Assembly (NCBI RefSeq): GCF_016861785.1
Contig: NZ_BOLS01000006.1
Span: 1-64,000, forward strand
Direction: 5' to 3'
DNA length: 64,000 nucleotides
From: Lacticaseibacillus mingshuiensis
GTDB lineage: Bacteria > Bacillota > Bacilli > Lactobacillales > Lactobacillaceae
Shown: piece by piece, positions 9,515-19,107 of the stretch
How the letters are laid out: each line of letters begins with the position of its first letter
How positions within the stretch are numbered: position 1 is the stretch's first letter
Position numbers and translations under genes: made by a program
The notes under the pieces: model-generated
Told to the model about the DNA's origin: nothing
Databases searched by the model: none
Seen by the model: the letters and a program-made list of their open reading frames with translations, nothing else

Positions 9515-9551
9515 CACCGCACCATCTTGGCCCGCGGCTGGCGGTGCGGTG
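9515..9551 (-). promoter_or_regulatory. Hairpin between ribosome binding site and start of the GNAT gene
   Basis: Perfect inverted repeat CACCGCACC (9515-9523) and GGTGCGGTG (9543-9551) with a 19-base loop. On the minus strand the order is GGAGG (9560-9556), 4 bases, hairpin, 4 bases, ATG. If folded, the effective spacing is 8 bases. Confidence 0.5.
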
Positions 9552-9560
9552 ATCGCCTCC

Positions 9561-9923
9561 AATTGAACCAGTCGCGGGGCGCGCCATGCGCGCATCTATG
9601 GTCAAGTATACCAAAAGCCGAACAATGTACAAGGCCACGGCCGGCTCAAACAATAGGTGCGAACAGTATATTATCGTTATTCAACATCGTTCGTCTTTAA
9701 CAACGCGTCGTTTTCGCCGCTGCGCATGGCCGGACCCCGCTTCAAAGTGCTGATCAGGAAAAATGTTTATAAATTATAACGAGGATAAACGGGGATATCG
9801 CCGTTATTTGAGTACGCTAAAGTGCGATTGATGGTCTCCTTTTCAGTAAAAGAAATTAATATAATGAACAAAGGTGAGAATTGACCGACATATTGATGAG
9901 AAGCAATCATATCACACAATATC
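9561..9923. other. Intergenic region upstream of the ABC importer
   Basis: No gene is supported here. The right half is A/T-rich and holds several -10-like words, including TATAAT at about 9858. An inverted pair, AACGG ... CCGTT, lies near 9789-9806. The region separates the divergent GNAT and ABC genes and probably carries their regulatory sites, which could not be assigned further. Confidence 0.4.
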
Positions 9924-9952
9924 TTGTTAGTCGCGTGCGCATTTGCTACCAT
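9924..9952 (+). promoter_or_regulatory. Promoter candidate for the ABC importer operon
   Basis: TTGTTA (9924-9929) and TACCAT (9947-9952) are 17 bases apart. The start of transcription would fall near 9959, some 57 bases before the TTG start of the ATPase gene. Confidence 0.5.
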
Positions 9953-10015
9953 GATGATGGTGACTTTTTCGACGGCAATGAGGGTCACCAGACTATTTTG
10001 AAGGAGCGAACTGGG

Positions 10016-11077
10016 TTGAAAGTTACGTTTAAAGACGTCACCCTCTCCTACGACGGAAAGATCGACACCCTCAAGCATCTCAACTTTGAGATTCCTGACG
10101 GCTCGCTGGTCTCTTTGCTAGGGCCGAGTGGCGGTGGCAAGACGACCACATTGAACCTGATCTCTGGGCTCTTGCCGGCGACCAGCGGCCACATCTATTT
10201 TGGAGACGAAGATGTCACCAAAAAGGATGCATTGGCCCGTAAAGTAGGGATGGTATTCCAGAACTATTCGCTGTATCCCCATCTGTCGGTGCGCGACAAC
10301 ATCGCGTTTCCGCTCAAGATGCAGCATGTCAGCCGCAAAGAACGCTACGCCAAGGCGGAGGAATTGGCCAAGCTGGTGCATGTTGATGACCAGCTGGACA
10401 AGAAACCCGGCGAACTTTCCGGCGGGCAGCAGCAGCGTGTCGCCATTGCGCGCGCGCTGGCCAAGTCCCCTTCGCTGCTGCTTCTCGATGAACCCCTGTC
10501 AAACCTCGATGCGCGCCTGCGTATCGAGATGCGGCAGGAGATTCGCCGCATTCAGCGCGAGACAGGCGTCACGACGATCTTCGTGACCCATGACCAGGAT
10601 GAAGCCTTGCACATCTCGGACAACATCATGGTCCTGTCGTTTGGGAAAATTCAGCAGTTTTCTGCCCCAGACGACCTGTATGAACGCCCAAGCAATCTGT
10701 TTGTCGCCAAGTTTATTGGGGAACCCGTGATCAACACCCTGCCAGCCGAAACACTCAAGGCAGATCTTCAAGGCCATGTGCCTGATGAGATTTTCGCCAA
10801 GGCCGTCACTGCTGGTCTGCGGTCGGAAGCACTGGTGCCATTTGACAACGGTCAGGGCATCTTGACCACGTTCCATGCGACGCTGGCCTACAAGCAAAAA
10901 TACGGCCGTGAAGCGACGGCAGCTTTGAACTATAACGGCCAAACGCTGCTGTCCACCGAAATGGCGGGCCTACCAGCCGATCAAAAGGAAGGCGACTTCT
11001 TCATCACGAAAGCAGGCTTCTTCCTGTTCGACGAGGCTGGTGCGTTGATTTTTGGCGGTGAAGCTCATGATCAATGA
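10016..11077 (+). CDS. ugpC: ABC importer ATPase, UgpC/MsmK type
   Basis: A 353-residue ATPase of the carbohydrate CUT1 class. Walker [11 protein letters not shown]-loop [13 protein letters not shown], signature [15 protein letters not shown], Walker [13 protein letters not shown] and switch His in [14 protein letters not shown] are intact. The last ~120 residues form a TOBE-like regulatory domain. The start is TTG at 10016, with AAGGAG nine bases upstream; the frame is open further left but without a site. It leads the ugpCAEB-like operon and its end overlaps the first permease gene. Confidence 0.9.
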   Translation: MKVTFKDVTLSYDGKIDTLKHLNFEIPDGSLVSLLGPSGGGKTTTLNLISGLLPATSGHIYFGDEDVTKKDALARKVGMVFQNYSLYPHLSVRDNIAFPLKMQHVSRKERYAKAEELAKLVHVDDQLDKKPGELSGGQQQRVAIARALAKSPSLLLLDEPLSNLDARLRIEMRQEIRRIQRETGVTTIFVTHDQDEALHISDNIMVLSFGKIQQFSAPDDLYERPSNLFVAKFIGEPVINTLPAETLKADLQGHVPDEIFAKAVTAGLRSEALVPFDNGQGILTTFHATLAYKQKYGREATAALNYNGQTLLSTEMAGLPADQKEGDFFITKAGFFLFDEAGALIFGGEAHDQ

Positions 11078-11960
11078 AAAACCTACCATTAAATCCACGC
11101 TGAAGGCGCTGCTATATCTCCTGCCGATGCTGGTGGTGACGATCACCTTCAGCATCTGGCCGATCATCAGCTCCTTCATGATGAGTTTCTACACGAAGTA
11201 CGATTATTATAACGACAAGGTCAGCGCGATCGGGTTTGATAACTTTGTCACGCTTTGGCAGGACCCTGAGTTCCATTTGGCTGTGCGCAACACCCTGATC
11301 TTCGTGGTCGGCGTGGTGCCTATCACCGTCATTTTGTCGCTGATCATCGCGCTTCTTTTGAACCAGATCAAATGGCTGTCCGGCTTCTTCCGCACGGTGT
11401 ACTTCCTGCCGTTCGTCACCAGTACCGTTGCCATCGCGATGGTCTGGAACTGGATCTACCATTCTGATTACGGGCTGATGAATTATTTTCTGGGGCTCGT
11501 TGGGATCCATCCGATCAATTGGCTGACGGACCCGAATTACTCGCTTCTGGCGCTCATCATCATGAGTATCTGGAAGAACCTCGGTTTCAACATCATCTTG
11601 TTCCTTGTTGGACTTAACAACATCGACAAGCACTACTATCAAGCCGCCGAGATCGATGGTGCCAATTCCTGGCAACGTTTCTGGAACGTCACCATCCCGC
11701 TGTTGTCGCCAATCACCTTCTTGGTCTCGGTCAATGGCGTCATCGGCAGCTTCAAAGTCTTCGACCAGGTCTACGCGTTGTTCGGCGGCCAGCCAGGCCC
11801 CGCCAAAGCGGACTTGACCATTGTGTATTACCTCTTTGAGAAGTTTTACACGGAAAACAAGTACACGCTGGCTGCCGCTAGTGGTGTCTTCTTGTTCTTC
11901 CTGATCTTGCTGGTCACGCTTGTGCAGATGTGGTATTCCCGCAAGCACGTGCATTATTAG
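11067..11960 (+). CDS. ugpA: ABC importer permease, UgpA/MsmF type
   Basis: A 297-residue permease of the CUT1 sugar/polyol class with six hydrophobic segments. The EAA loop that touches the ATPase is readable as YYQAAEIDGANSWQRFWNVTIP near residue 205. It forms a heterodimeric membrane channel with the next gene product. The ATG at 11067 overlaps the ATPase stop by 11 bases, implying translational coupling; upstream TTG and GTG codons in frame are alternatives. Confidence 0.9.
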   Translation: MINEKPTIKSTLKALLYLLPMLVVTITFSIWPIISSFMMSFYTKYDYYNDKVSAIGFDNFVTLWQDPEFHLAVRNTLIFVVGVVPITVILSLIIALLLNQIKWLSGFFRTVYFLPFVTSTVAIAMVWNWIYHSDYGLMNYFLGLVGIHPINWLTDPNYSLLALIIMSIWKNLGFNIILFLVGLNNIDKHYYQAAEIDGANSWQRFWNVTIPLLSPITFLVSVNGVIGSFKVFDQVYALFGGQPGPAKADLTIVYYLFEKFYTENKYTLAAASGVFLFFLILLVTLVQMWYSRKHVHY

Positions 11961-11969
11961 GAGGACCCC

Positions 11970-12791
11970 ATGGCGAAAAAACTCAGTAAAGTCATTATTT
12001 ACGTGTTGCTTTCGGTCGGGGCCATCACGATGCTCGTGCCGTTTATCTGGATGGTGTCGACTTCTTTGAAGACCGGCCCTGAAACGATCAAGGTCCCACC
12101 GATCTGGATTCCGAAGGTGCTTCAATGGGGTAACTACATCAAGGCTTGGAACGCCGCGCCATTCGCGCAGTATTTCATCAATAGTGTGGTCGTCACTGTG
12201 GTCACCACGGTCGGGCAATTGTTCACCAGCATCTTAGCTGCGTTCGCATTTTCCCGGCTTCAGTTCTACGGCAAGAACCTGCTTTTCATGATCTTCCTTG
12301 GCACGATGATGATTCCAGGCGAAATGCTGATCATTCCTAATTTTGTCACCTTGTCTAAGCTCGGTATGATCGACCATTATGCGGCCTTGATCGTGCCGTG
12401 GCTCGCAAGCTTCTTCACCGTCTTCACGCTCAGACAGACCTTCCAGGCCACCCCGGACCAGATCTACTACGCCGCCAAGATCGACGGCGCCTCTGACTGG
12501 AAATACCTGTGGACCGTCCTGGTGCCGATGAGCAAGTCGACGATCACTGCCGTCACCGTTTTAGCCGTTATCGGTTCGTGGAACTCGTTCATGTGGCCGC
12601 TGATCGCAACGAACAGCGAAAACATGCGGACCCTGCCAGTTGGGTTGCAAGCCTTCACGACTGACTCTGGGACCACCTACGAACTGCTGATGGCCGCTTC
12701 CACCTTTGTGATCATCCCAATGGTCATTTTGTACATGTTCTTGCAAAAATACATTATTGCTGGTATTTCCAAAGCTGGTTTGAAAGGATGA
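11970..12791 (+). CDS. ugpE: ABC importer permease, UgpE/MsmG type
   Basis: A 273-residue CUT1 permease with about six membrane helices, beginning with the typical short cytoplasmic stretch and first helix (VIIYVLLSVGAITMLVPFIW). The EAA loop is YYAAKIDGASDWKYLWTVLVP near residue 170. It starts nine bases after the UgpA-type gene, behind an AGGAGG site, and is followed by the binding protein. Confidence 0.9.
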   Translation: MAKKLSKVIIYVLLSVGAITMLVPFIWMVSTSLKTGPETIKVPPIWIPKVLQWGNYIKAWNAAPFAQYFINSVVVTVVTTVGQLFTSILAAFAFSRLQFYGKNLLFMIFLGTMMIPGEMLIIPNFVTLSKLGMIDHYAALIVPWLASFFTVFTLRQTFQATPDQIYYAAKIDGASDWKYLWTVLVPMSKSTITAVTVLAVIGSWNSFMWPLIATNSENMRTLPVGLQAFTTDSGTTYELLMAASTFVIIPMVILYMFLQKYIIAGISKAGLKG

Positions 12792-12800
12792 GTCTTTCTC

Positions 12801-14099
12801 ATGAAAAAGAGTTTTTGGGGTAAAGCACTACTGGGGATCTCCGCGCTCGCATTGGGCCTGGTCCTAACCGCTTGTGGTAGTAACAACAGCTCGGATAAGA
12901 GTAGCAACGGCGGCAAAGTCACGATCACCTTCTGGCACGGTATGACGGGCCCTTATGGTAAGGCTTTGAACGGTATCATCAAGGACTTCAACAACTCCCA
13001 AGACAAGTACGTCGTCAAAGGCACTGCCCAAGGCAACTACGCGACCTTGCAGCAAAAGATCATGGCCGCTGCCAAGTCCAAGAAGCTTCCAACGATCGCA
13101 CAGACAACTTACACGACCGTTCCGGACTATGTTAAGAACAACTTCCTTGCACCACTGGATCCATACATGCTGAAGGGTTCCGACAAACTCTCCACCGCAT
13201 CGATGGATGATATCTATCCGGCCTTCTTGTCCAGTTCCAAGTATCAAGGCAAGTACTATTCGGTGCCATTTTCCAAGTCCGTCCGTGTCCTCTTCTACAA
13301 CAAGAAGCTGATGGATCAACTTGGCGTCAAGATGCCAACCAGCTGGGAAGAGATCGCAGCCCTTGGCCCGCAGCTCAAGAAAAAGGGCATCATGGCGATC
13401 GGCTTTGATAAGTCCTTCGACATGGAGTTCGAGGGTCTCGCTCGCCAAGCCGGCAACGCGCTGGTTGAACCAGACTCACTGAAGGTCAACGTGGATTCCA
13501 AAGAAACGCTGACTGCGGCCCACTTCATCTGGGACATGCTGCAAAAGGGTTACGCCAAGACCGCCGGCGAAGATTTCTACGGCGACAAGGCGTTCCAGAC
13601 CGGCAAGACCTTGTTCTACGTCGGCTCCTCTGCTGGTGTCACCAACATGAATCAGACCGCGCCAAAGTCGCTTGATTGGCACACCGCCCCACTTCCAACT
13701 TACAATGGCCAAAAGGCGACCGAACTGGCCGGCAATGACCTTGTGATGTTCAACTCTGGTAACGATGCCCAAAAGAAGGGCGCATGGGCCTTCATGAAGT
13801 TCCTGCTGTCCAAGAAGGAAACGATCAAGTGGGCTGAAGGCACCGGCTATGTGCCGCTGCGTAAGTCCGCCGTTGAAGATCCTTCCTTCCAGGATTGGCT
13901 GAAGAAGAACCCTGCGAATGCGGCTGCTGTCAACTCGCTGGACTTCGGCTTCCAGTCGACCGCGTTTGTCGGCTTCACCGAATACCGCAACGATCTGCTT
14001 GATGCCGTTGATTCCATGATCTCCAAGAAGACCCAACCTGAAAAGGCGCTGGCCGACTTGAAGACCAAGGCGGAAAAGATCATCAAGGATAATAACTAA
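12801..14099 (+). CDS. ugpB: Extracellular solute-binding lipoprotein, UgpB type
   Basis: A 432-residue family 1 solute-binding protein. The signal peptide ends in a lipobox LTAC with Cys25, so it is a membrane-anchored lipoprotein. The mature part opens with VTITFWHGMTGPYGKAL, and this WHGM/TGP start with a large aromatic-rich pocket resembles glycerol-3-phosphate-binding UgpB proteins more than maltose- or multiple-sugar-binding ones. Ligand glycerol 3-phosphate (or a glycerophosphodiester) is therefore inferred, not proven. It is the last gene of the operon, before a terminator. Confidence 0.85.
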   Translation: MKKSFWGKALLGISALALGLVLTACGSNNSSDKSSNGGKVTITFWHGMTGPYGKALNGIIKDFNNSQDKYVVKGTAQGNYATLQQKIMAAAKSKKLPTIAQTTYTTVPDYVKNNFLAPLDPYMLKGSDKLSTASMDDIYPAFLSSSKYQGKYYSVPFSKSVRVLFYNKKLMDQLGVKMPTSWEEIAALGPQLKKKGIMAIGFDKSFDMEFEGLARQAGNALVEPDSLKVNVDSKETLTAAHFIWDMLQKGYAKTAGEDFYGDKAFQTGKTLFYVGSSAGVTNMNQTAPKSLDWHTAPLPTYNGQKATELAGNDLVMFNSGNDAQKKGAWAFMKFLLSKKETIKWAEGTGYVPLRKSAVEDPSFQDWLKKNPANAAAVNSLDFGFQSTAFVGFTEYRNDLLDAVDSMISKKTQPEKALADLKTKAEKIIKDNN

Positions 14100-14112
14100 G
14101 CGATAATGTACG

Positions 14113-14150
14113 AAAAGCCTTGCAGCAGAAAATGCGGCAGGGCTTTTTTT
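14113..14150 (+). terminator. Terminator of the ugpCAEB-like operon
   Basis: An 11-bp stem (14113-14123 with 14137-14147, one G-T pair) followed by a run of seven T, starting 13 bases after the ugpB stop. The 230 bases to the right hold no gene and lead to a TATGAT box and AAGGAGGAG site for the next gene. Confidence 0.88.
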
Positions 14151-14383
14151 GACGGCAGTGGGCCACCCAATGCCTATCAAACGCGCCACCCTGACAGCAG
14201 TGTCGTGGGCCAAATGTCCGGGTCCGAGCAACTAAGGCGCCAATCACCTGGTCCAGCGTTTGGACCCGGCGCTTGGCACACTTACCTGTCGGCCCCAAGC
14301 CCAATATTTGGCTCACTTCCCTTTCCAATGACCCGGCCAATGGCTTATGATGGAGTGTTACAACAGAAGGAGGAGCTGCGCAA

Positions 14384-15622
14384 ATGACACAGATACGATT
14401 TTTGAATGGACTGACCACGATCGGCGGCAACATCGTCGAATTTTCCAACGGGGACAGTCGCGTGATCATGGACTTTGGGGTGGCCGCTGATCTGACCAAT
14501 GAAACGATCGAGTCGGCGATGGCGGCGGGCAAGTTGCCGCAGGTGCCGGAGCTGTTTGGCGAAGGCCCGGACACATTCGCGCATGAGGCCATCTTCATCT
14601 CGCATCTGCACATCGATCACATGGGCGCGCTGCAATACCTCAAGCGCGACATTCCGATCTACCTCTCGGCGCCCAGCTACCAACTGTATCAAACGCTGAT
14701 CGCACTGGGCGTTGAAAAACCGGTCGCAAACCTCCATCCCCTGCCGTTTGAGACGCCGATCCAGATCGGCGCGTTTTCCGTGGAAGGCTTTGCCAGCGAC
14801 CATGACGAACCAGGCGTCATGGCGCTGCTGGTCAGCGATGGCACGCGGTGGTTCGGCCATTCCGGCGACGTCCGGCTCAACGGCCCGCACCTGGATCGCG
14901 TAAAAAAATGGGCGGCGGCCTTCCGTGACAAGAAACTCGCCATGTTCATGGTGGAAGGGACCACCTTTTCCTTCGACAGCCCCGCGCCGGTGGAGGACAG
15001 CGCCCATCCAAGTGTGCCGCTGACAGAGGACACCTTGCAGGAGCGGCTTGAAGAACAGCTCAAGGCCGCCCCGCAACTGGTCGTCATCAACCCCTACATC
15101 CGCAACTATGCCCGCCTGCAAAACATTCAGGCGACCGCCCATCGCGCCGGCCGCCAAATGGTCTGGGGAAAAAATGACGCCGCCGTGCTCAAAACGATGT
15201 GCGGCGTCGAACCCGATTTTGTGCTCGATGAGGACATCCACCTGCGCACCATTCAGGCCGACCCCAACCACTACCTGTTGCAAAACGATTTTGACCAACT
15301 CGCACAACTGGCCGACTTGCCGATCAGTGTCTATCTGCACAGTAATGGCGAACCCCTGGGCGACTATGATCCGCGGTTCAAGCAGCTGCAAGACTGGCTT
15401 TCAGACCACGAGATTCCGCTGGTCTTCCTGTCTTGCTCAGGCCACGCCCTGCGCCAGGATCTCGTCACCTTGGTGCGCTGGATCGCCCCGCAGATCGTCG
15501 TGCCGTGGCACAGTTTTCACCCAGAACGTGAGGCCCAGGCGCTGGATGAACAGACCAAGGCGCAGGGCCTACTGCCGGAAAAAGACTTGTACTATGATCT
15601 CGATGAACCGGACCAAGACTGA
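14384..15622 (+). CDS. RNase J-like metallo-beta-lactamase/beta-CASP hydrolase
   Basis: A 412-residue metallohydrolase. The zinc motif SHLHIDHMG (HxHxDH) is near residue 75, a second His lies in FASDHDEPG, and HSGDVR matches the metal-binding Asp motif. C-terminal elements SCSGHALRQDL and IVVPWHSFHPE mirror the beta-CASP motifs of RNase J (SGHA..DL and P.HGE). It is shorter than RNase J1/J2 (about 555 residues), lacking their C-terminal domain. A ribonuclease or nucleic-acid phosphodiesterase role is inferred from these motifs. Start follows AAGGAGGAG. Confidence 0.82.
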   Translation: MTQIRFLNGLTTIGGNIVEFSNGDSRVIMDFGVAADLTNETIESAMAAGKLPQVPELFGEGPDTFAHEAIFISHLHIDHMGALQYLKRDIPIYLSAPSYQLYQTLIALGVEKPVANLHPLPFETPIQIGAFSVEGFASDHDEPGVMALLVSDGTRWFGHSGDVRLNGPHLDRVKKWAAAFRDKKLAMFMVEGTTFSFDSPAPVEDSAHPSVPLTEDTLQERLEEQLKAAPQLVVINPYIRNYARLQNIQATAHRAGRQMVWGKNDAAVLKTMCGVEPDFVLDEDIHLRTIQADPNHYLLQNDFDQLAQLADLPISVYLHSNGEPLGDYDPRFKQLQDWLSDHEIPLVFLSCSGHALRQDLVTLVRWIAPQIVVPWHSFHPEREAQALDEQTKAQGLLPEKDLYYDLDEPDQD

Positions 15623-15696
15623 TCCGCGCCACGCGTTGAGGTGAGGCCTTCGCACCAGGAGCTCTCGCGTTCACGCATATGAGGTCCACCAACAGC

Positions 15697-15754
15697 AAAA
15701 CAGGAACCGCATGCGCGTGCCACAAAGGCTGCGCACATGCGATTCCTGTTTTTT
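15697..15754. terminator. Bidirectional terminator
   Basis: A long imperfect stem beginning AAAACAGGAACCGCATGCGC pairs with the sequence ending at 15754; T-runs are present in both directions. It separates the convergent MBL and MATE genes. Confidence 0.85.
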
Positions 15755-15758
15755 CGTC

Positions 15759-17120
15759 TCAGATCAATTTCTTTGCGACCCATTTTTGCCCGTGGAAGCG
15801 CCAAAGGAAGATCACGCCACGGACGGCCCATTCAAAGCCCATGATCGCCGCGATGCCATTGAGCCCCCAGCCCAACTTGATGCACAGGAAATAGGCGCCG
15901 GCCACCCGAAACAGCCACATCGTCGTCAGCGAGACGACAGTAGTGAAATTACCATCCCCCGCGGCGCGCAGGGCATTCGGCGTGACGAAGCTGATTGTCC
16001 AGGCCAATAGGTGCCCGCCCACAAAGATCAGATACATGTTGAAGATGCGCGATACCAAAGCCGGTGCCGGCGAAAACAGCAGAATCGCATGATCAAATGA
16101 CAGGAGCATCACCCCGTCCACCACTACAAAGGCGGCGATGCCTGTGAGGATGAACGCACGTGTGATCTTGCGCGCATCGGCGATGTTGCCGCGCCCAACA
16201 CACTGGCCCACGATTGGCACCAGTGCCGTGCCAAGCGCCGACGGAATGATCTCACTCATTTGCGTCCAGGACGTGGCGATCGCATACACCACGATCGAAC
16301 TGGTGCCCAGTGACACCACCATCATCTGAATGAGAATTTTCCCGCCGTTGAAGAAGACGCCTTCCGCCGCAAATGGGATGCACACGATCAAGACCTTTTT
16401 GATCATCGCCCAGTTGGGGTGCAGCATCGTGACCATTTTCAAGGCAAAGAGGTCGCGGTGGCTCCGCAGCATCCACACCGCCAGCCCCGCGGCCAGCCAG
16501 CGCGACAGATTCAGCGCAAACAGCATCCCCAGCACGCCCAGATGCAGGCCGTAAATGAAGATCACGTTGAACACCAGATACGACAGGTTCATCGCCAAGG
16601 ACAGCTGCAGCGAATTCTTCGTTTTGCCGATGCCGCGCAGACAGCCATTCGTGCCTTCAACCGTGGCCTCAAATGGATAACTCAGCATCACCCCGACCAT
16701 GTACAGCCGCGCGTTGGCCATCACGGCAGGCGACGCACTGCCAAACAGCAAGTCCAAGATGCCATTATGGAGCGACCCGAAAAACAGCGCGATCACCGCC
16801 GCCACCAAGACGGCGCCGAAAATGGTGCCGTTGACGACTTTGCTGAGCATCTGGCGCTCGCCGCGGCCAAAATACTGCGCCGTCAGCACCGTCCCGCCCA
16901 GTCCAACAGCCACGAAGATCTGAATCAAAAACACGTTGACGCTGCCGACCATGTTGACGGCACTGATCGCCGCCGCGCCGCTTGAGCTGATCAGCGCCGT
17001 GTTGAGGAAATTGAAACTGATCAAGAAAAACTGGTCAAACACGACCGGCCCAAGCAGGCTGAAGACATACCGCTCGTCAAACGTCTCGCCGGCGTACCAG
17101 CGGTGTAACAAATTACGCAA
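15759..17120 (-). CDS. MATE family efflux transporter
   Basis: A 453-residue polytopic membrane protein with about twelve hydrophobic segments and internal two-fold similarity, the pattern of MATE exporters. Characteristic pieces are GPVVFDQFFLISFNFLNTAL near the start, GLGGTVLTAQYFGRGE at about residue 75 and ALGTALVPIVGQCVGRGN in the second half. MATE proteins use a Na+ or H+ gradient to expel drugs or metabolites; the substrate is unknown. It is divergent from the J-like gene. Confidence 0.92.
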   Translation of the reverse strand: MRNLLHRWYAGETFDERYVFSLLGPVVFDQFFLISFNFLNTALISSSGAAAISAVNMVGSVNVFLIQIFVAVGLGGTVLTAQYFGRGERQMLSKVVNGTIFGAVLVAAVIALFFGSLHNGILDLLFGSASPAVMANARLYMVGVMLSYPFEATVEGTNGCLRGIGKTKNSLQLSLAMNLSYLVFNVIFIYGLHLGVLGMLFALNLSRWLAAGLAVWMLRSHRDLFALKMVTMLHPNWAMIKKVLIVCIPFAAEGVFFNGGKILIQMMVVSLGTSSIVVYAIATSWTQMSEIIPSALGTALVPIVGQCVGRGNIADARKITRAFILTGIAAFVVVDGVMLLSFDHAILLFSPAPALVSRIFNMYLIFVGGHLLAWTISFVTPNALRAAGDGNFTTVVSLTTMWLFRVAGAYFLCIKLGWGLNGIAAIMGFEWAVRGVIFLWRFHGQKWVAKKLI

Positions 17121-17250
17121 AACGCCACCTCATCAAGTCAATAATAGCTCCTATTATAGCCGTTTCCGGGCCAGCATTCGACAGCGCTTCCACATTTTGA
17201 CCAGGTCTGCCCGCCGCTATGCTAAAATAAAAGCCAAGGGAGGGCTGCAA

Positions 17251-18120
17251 ATGGCATACGACATGATCTTGTCACCAGAACAAACACTGCTGGATCTGCG
17301 CTTCGCGGTCCTGCGCAACAGGCTCGTGGACACCTTGACCGAGCGAAACATGCTGGTGCATCAGCGCATTCCTTATGAGAAGGCGCGCTATACGCATGAA
17401 TTCGGCGACGAAGAACTGCAGCTCGCCATCCTCGATTACCAAGCGGCCCGAGCCAGCGCACGCGTCTGCCTCGCCCAAGCATTGAAAAATCAAGACAAGC
17501 CGATCGACGCCGTGACGCTGGCCGACCAGCTTGATGTCGCGTTTCACGACAAACAAGCCGCGATTCAGCAAGCCAGCGATCTCGTAACATGGGCAACGGA
17601 TCACCTCGAGAACACCACGCCGTTGAGCCCAGAAGACAGTGAGAAATTGCACACGGATTTCAAGACGCTGGTCAAGGCCCTCCACCCGGATCTGCACCCC
17701 GACCAATCCCCGCGCGATGCCAACATGTTCGCCCTCGCCCAGGTTGCATTGGCGGATGGCGACCTCGAGCTAATGGCCACTTTAGTCGAGACCCTCGCCG
17801 TCGCAGGCAGTGGCACCGACCCAGCCCCATCGACCGAGCCGGCCACCATGACCGCAACAGGCGAAGATCCGTTTCGCTTTGCCAAACGCGACCTCTTTTA
17901 CCTCGCGCATCGGTACCTGCACGAAAAAGCGCAGACATTGGCCCTGTATGAAGAATGGCCGCTGAACGTAGCGGGCCTGCTTGGCGTGCCTCGGTGGCTG
18001 GCGCGCCAGCATGGCCATTATGAACAACTGTTGCAGCAGTGGTCCTGGCAAGTGGCCGCCGATAATGTGCGCTATGGCGTGCTGATCGGCGATCTGGGAG
18101 GCATAAATGACAAACAGTGA
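17251..18120 (+). CDS. J-domain-like protein of unknown function
   Basis: A 289-residue soluble protein, mostly helical and rich in Ala, Leu and Asp. Around residues 138-150 it reads LVKALHPDLHPDQSP, which resembles the HPD loop of DnaJ J-domains and its preceding helix. The segment after it (DANMFALAQVALADGDLELMATL) fits the third helix of such domains. The rest has no family I recognise. The ATG follows GGGAGGG; an upstream extension of the frame lacks a site. It overlaps the HIRAN gene by 14 bases, so the two act together in all likelihood. Confidence 0.72.
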   Translation: MAYDMILSPEQTLLDLRFAVLRNRLVDTLTERNMLVHQRIPYEKARYTHEFGDEELQLAILDYQAARASARVCLAQALKNQDKPIDAVTLADQLDVAFHDKQAAIQQASDLVTWATDHLENTTPLSPEDSEKLHTDFKTLVKALHPDLHPDQSPRDANMFALAQVALADGDLELMATLVETLAVAGSGTDPAPSTEPATMTATGEDPFRFAKRDLFYLAHRYLHEKAQTLALYEEWPLNVAGLLGVPRWLARQHGHYEQLLQQWSWQVAADNVRYGVLIGDLGGINDKQ

Positions 18121-18523
18121 TTGGACACCCAAACCAATTGACCCACCGGCTGTGCCGTTTCATTTTGACCCGACCAACCCGACGCCGGCACCCACACTTT
18201 TTCCGCGGCCTGGCCAACAGGATATCTTGCTGACCAATCACCACATTGCAGGCACGATGCATGTCGATGACCCCGAGCACCTGCTGGACGCGCTGACACT
18301 TGGTCAGCAGCTGACGTTGGTGCGGGAGCACAACAGTCACGACGCCTTCGCCACGCGCATCGACAGCGCAGACGGCAAAAAGATCGGCTATGTGCCAAAA
18401 GGCGACAACACCATTTTTGCCCGGTTGCTGGATGCGGGCCTCCTTGTCTACGCCAAAGTGACTTACTGGGAGACCCGGGGCAAGTGGCCCTATATTCGCG
18501 CCGATTTTTACCTGCGGGCCTAG
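18107..18523 (+). CDS. HIRAN domain protein
   Basis: A 138-residue protein. After a Pro-rich head (residues 1-40) comes a HIRAN domain: HHIAGTMHVDDPEHLLDALT, GQQLTLVREHNSHDAFATRI, GKKIGYVPKGDNTIFARLLDAG and an AKVTYWETRGKWPYIRADFYL end. HIRAN domains bind single-stranded or 3' DNA ends, for example in HLTF, and in bacteria occur alone or with nucleases. The gene overlaps the J-like gene and ends at a shared terminator. A role in handling damaged DNA is inference. Confidence 0.85.
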   Translation: MTNSDWTPKPIDPPAVPFHFDPTNPTPAPTLFPRPGQQDILLTNHHIAGTMHVDDPEHLLDALTLGQQLTLVREHNSHDAFATRIDSADGKKIGYVPKGDNTIFARLLDAGLLVYAKVTYWETRGKWPYIRADFYLRA

Positions 18524-18564
18524 GGCATGACAGACGGTACAAATGACAGCACCGGAAGAATCAA

Positions 18565-18617
18565 AAAAGCACGTCTTTGCAGGCAATGACAGCATGCAGC
18601 GACGTGCTTTTGTTTTT
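18565..18617. terminator. Bidirectional terminator between HIRAN and smpB
   Basis: AAAAGCACGTC (18565-18575) pairs perfectly with GACGTGCTTTT (18601-18611). T-rich ends lie on both strands, serving the convergent HIRAN and smpB genes. Confidence 0.85.
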
Positions 18618-19089
18618 ACCTTTGGCCGGCGCGCAGAGCCCGTGCGACTTCGCGCTGTTGGTCCTTTTTCTTCAAACTTTCGCGCTTGTCATAGTTATGC
18701 TTCCCTTGGGCGATGCCGATCAGGAGTTTTGCATAGCCATGCTTGAGGTACATCTTCAGCGGCACCAAGGTAAATCCTTGCTGCTCAAGTGCCTGCTGGA
18801 GCTTGGCGATCTCTTTTTTGTGCAACAAGAGCTTGCGCCGCCGCAGTGGATCGGCATTGAACTGGTTGCCCTCTTTGTAAGGACTGATGTGGACATTTTC
18901 CAGCCACGCCTCGCCATTTTGAATGCGGGCGTACCCATCGCGCAAGTTGATCTTGCCGTCGCGGACCGATTTGATCTCGGTGCCGGTCAGCGCGATGCCG
19001 GCCTCATACGTGTCGACGATCGTGTAATCATGGCGGGCCTTCTTGTTTTGGGCCAACAAGTTATCCGCCTTGGGCTTCATCTTGGCCAC
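18616..19089 (-). CDS. smpB: SsrA-binding protein SmpB
   Basis: 157 residues, the usual length. SmpB brings tmRNA to stalled ribosomes for trans-translation. Conserved parts are [19 protein letters not shown], the [20 protein letters not shown] block, [10 protein letters not shown] and the basic C-terminal tail [18 protein letters not shown]. It is 18 bases downstream of rnr in the usual secG-est-rnr-smpB order. The partner ssrA gene is not in the window. Confidence 0.97.
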   Translation of the reverse strand: MAKMKPKADNLLAQNKKARHDYTIVDTYEAGIALTGTEIKSVRDGKINLRDGYARIQNGEAWLENVHISPYKEGNQFNADPLRRRKLLLHKKEIAKLQQALEQQGFTLVPLKMYLKHGYAKLLIGIAQGKHNYDKRESLKKKDQQREVARALRAGQR

Positions 19090-19107
19090 AAGAGGGCCTC
19101 CTTTCTG

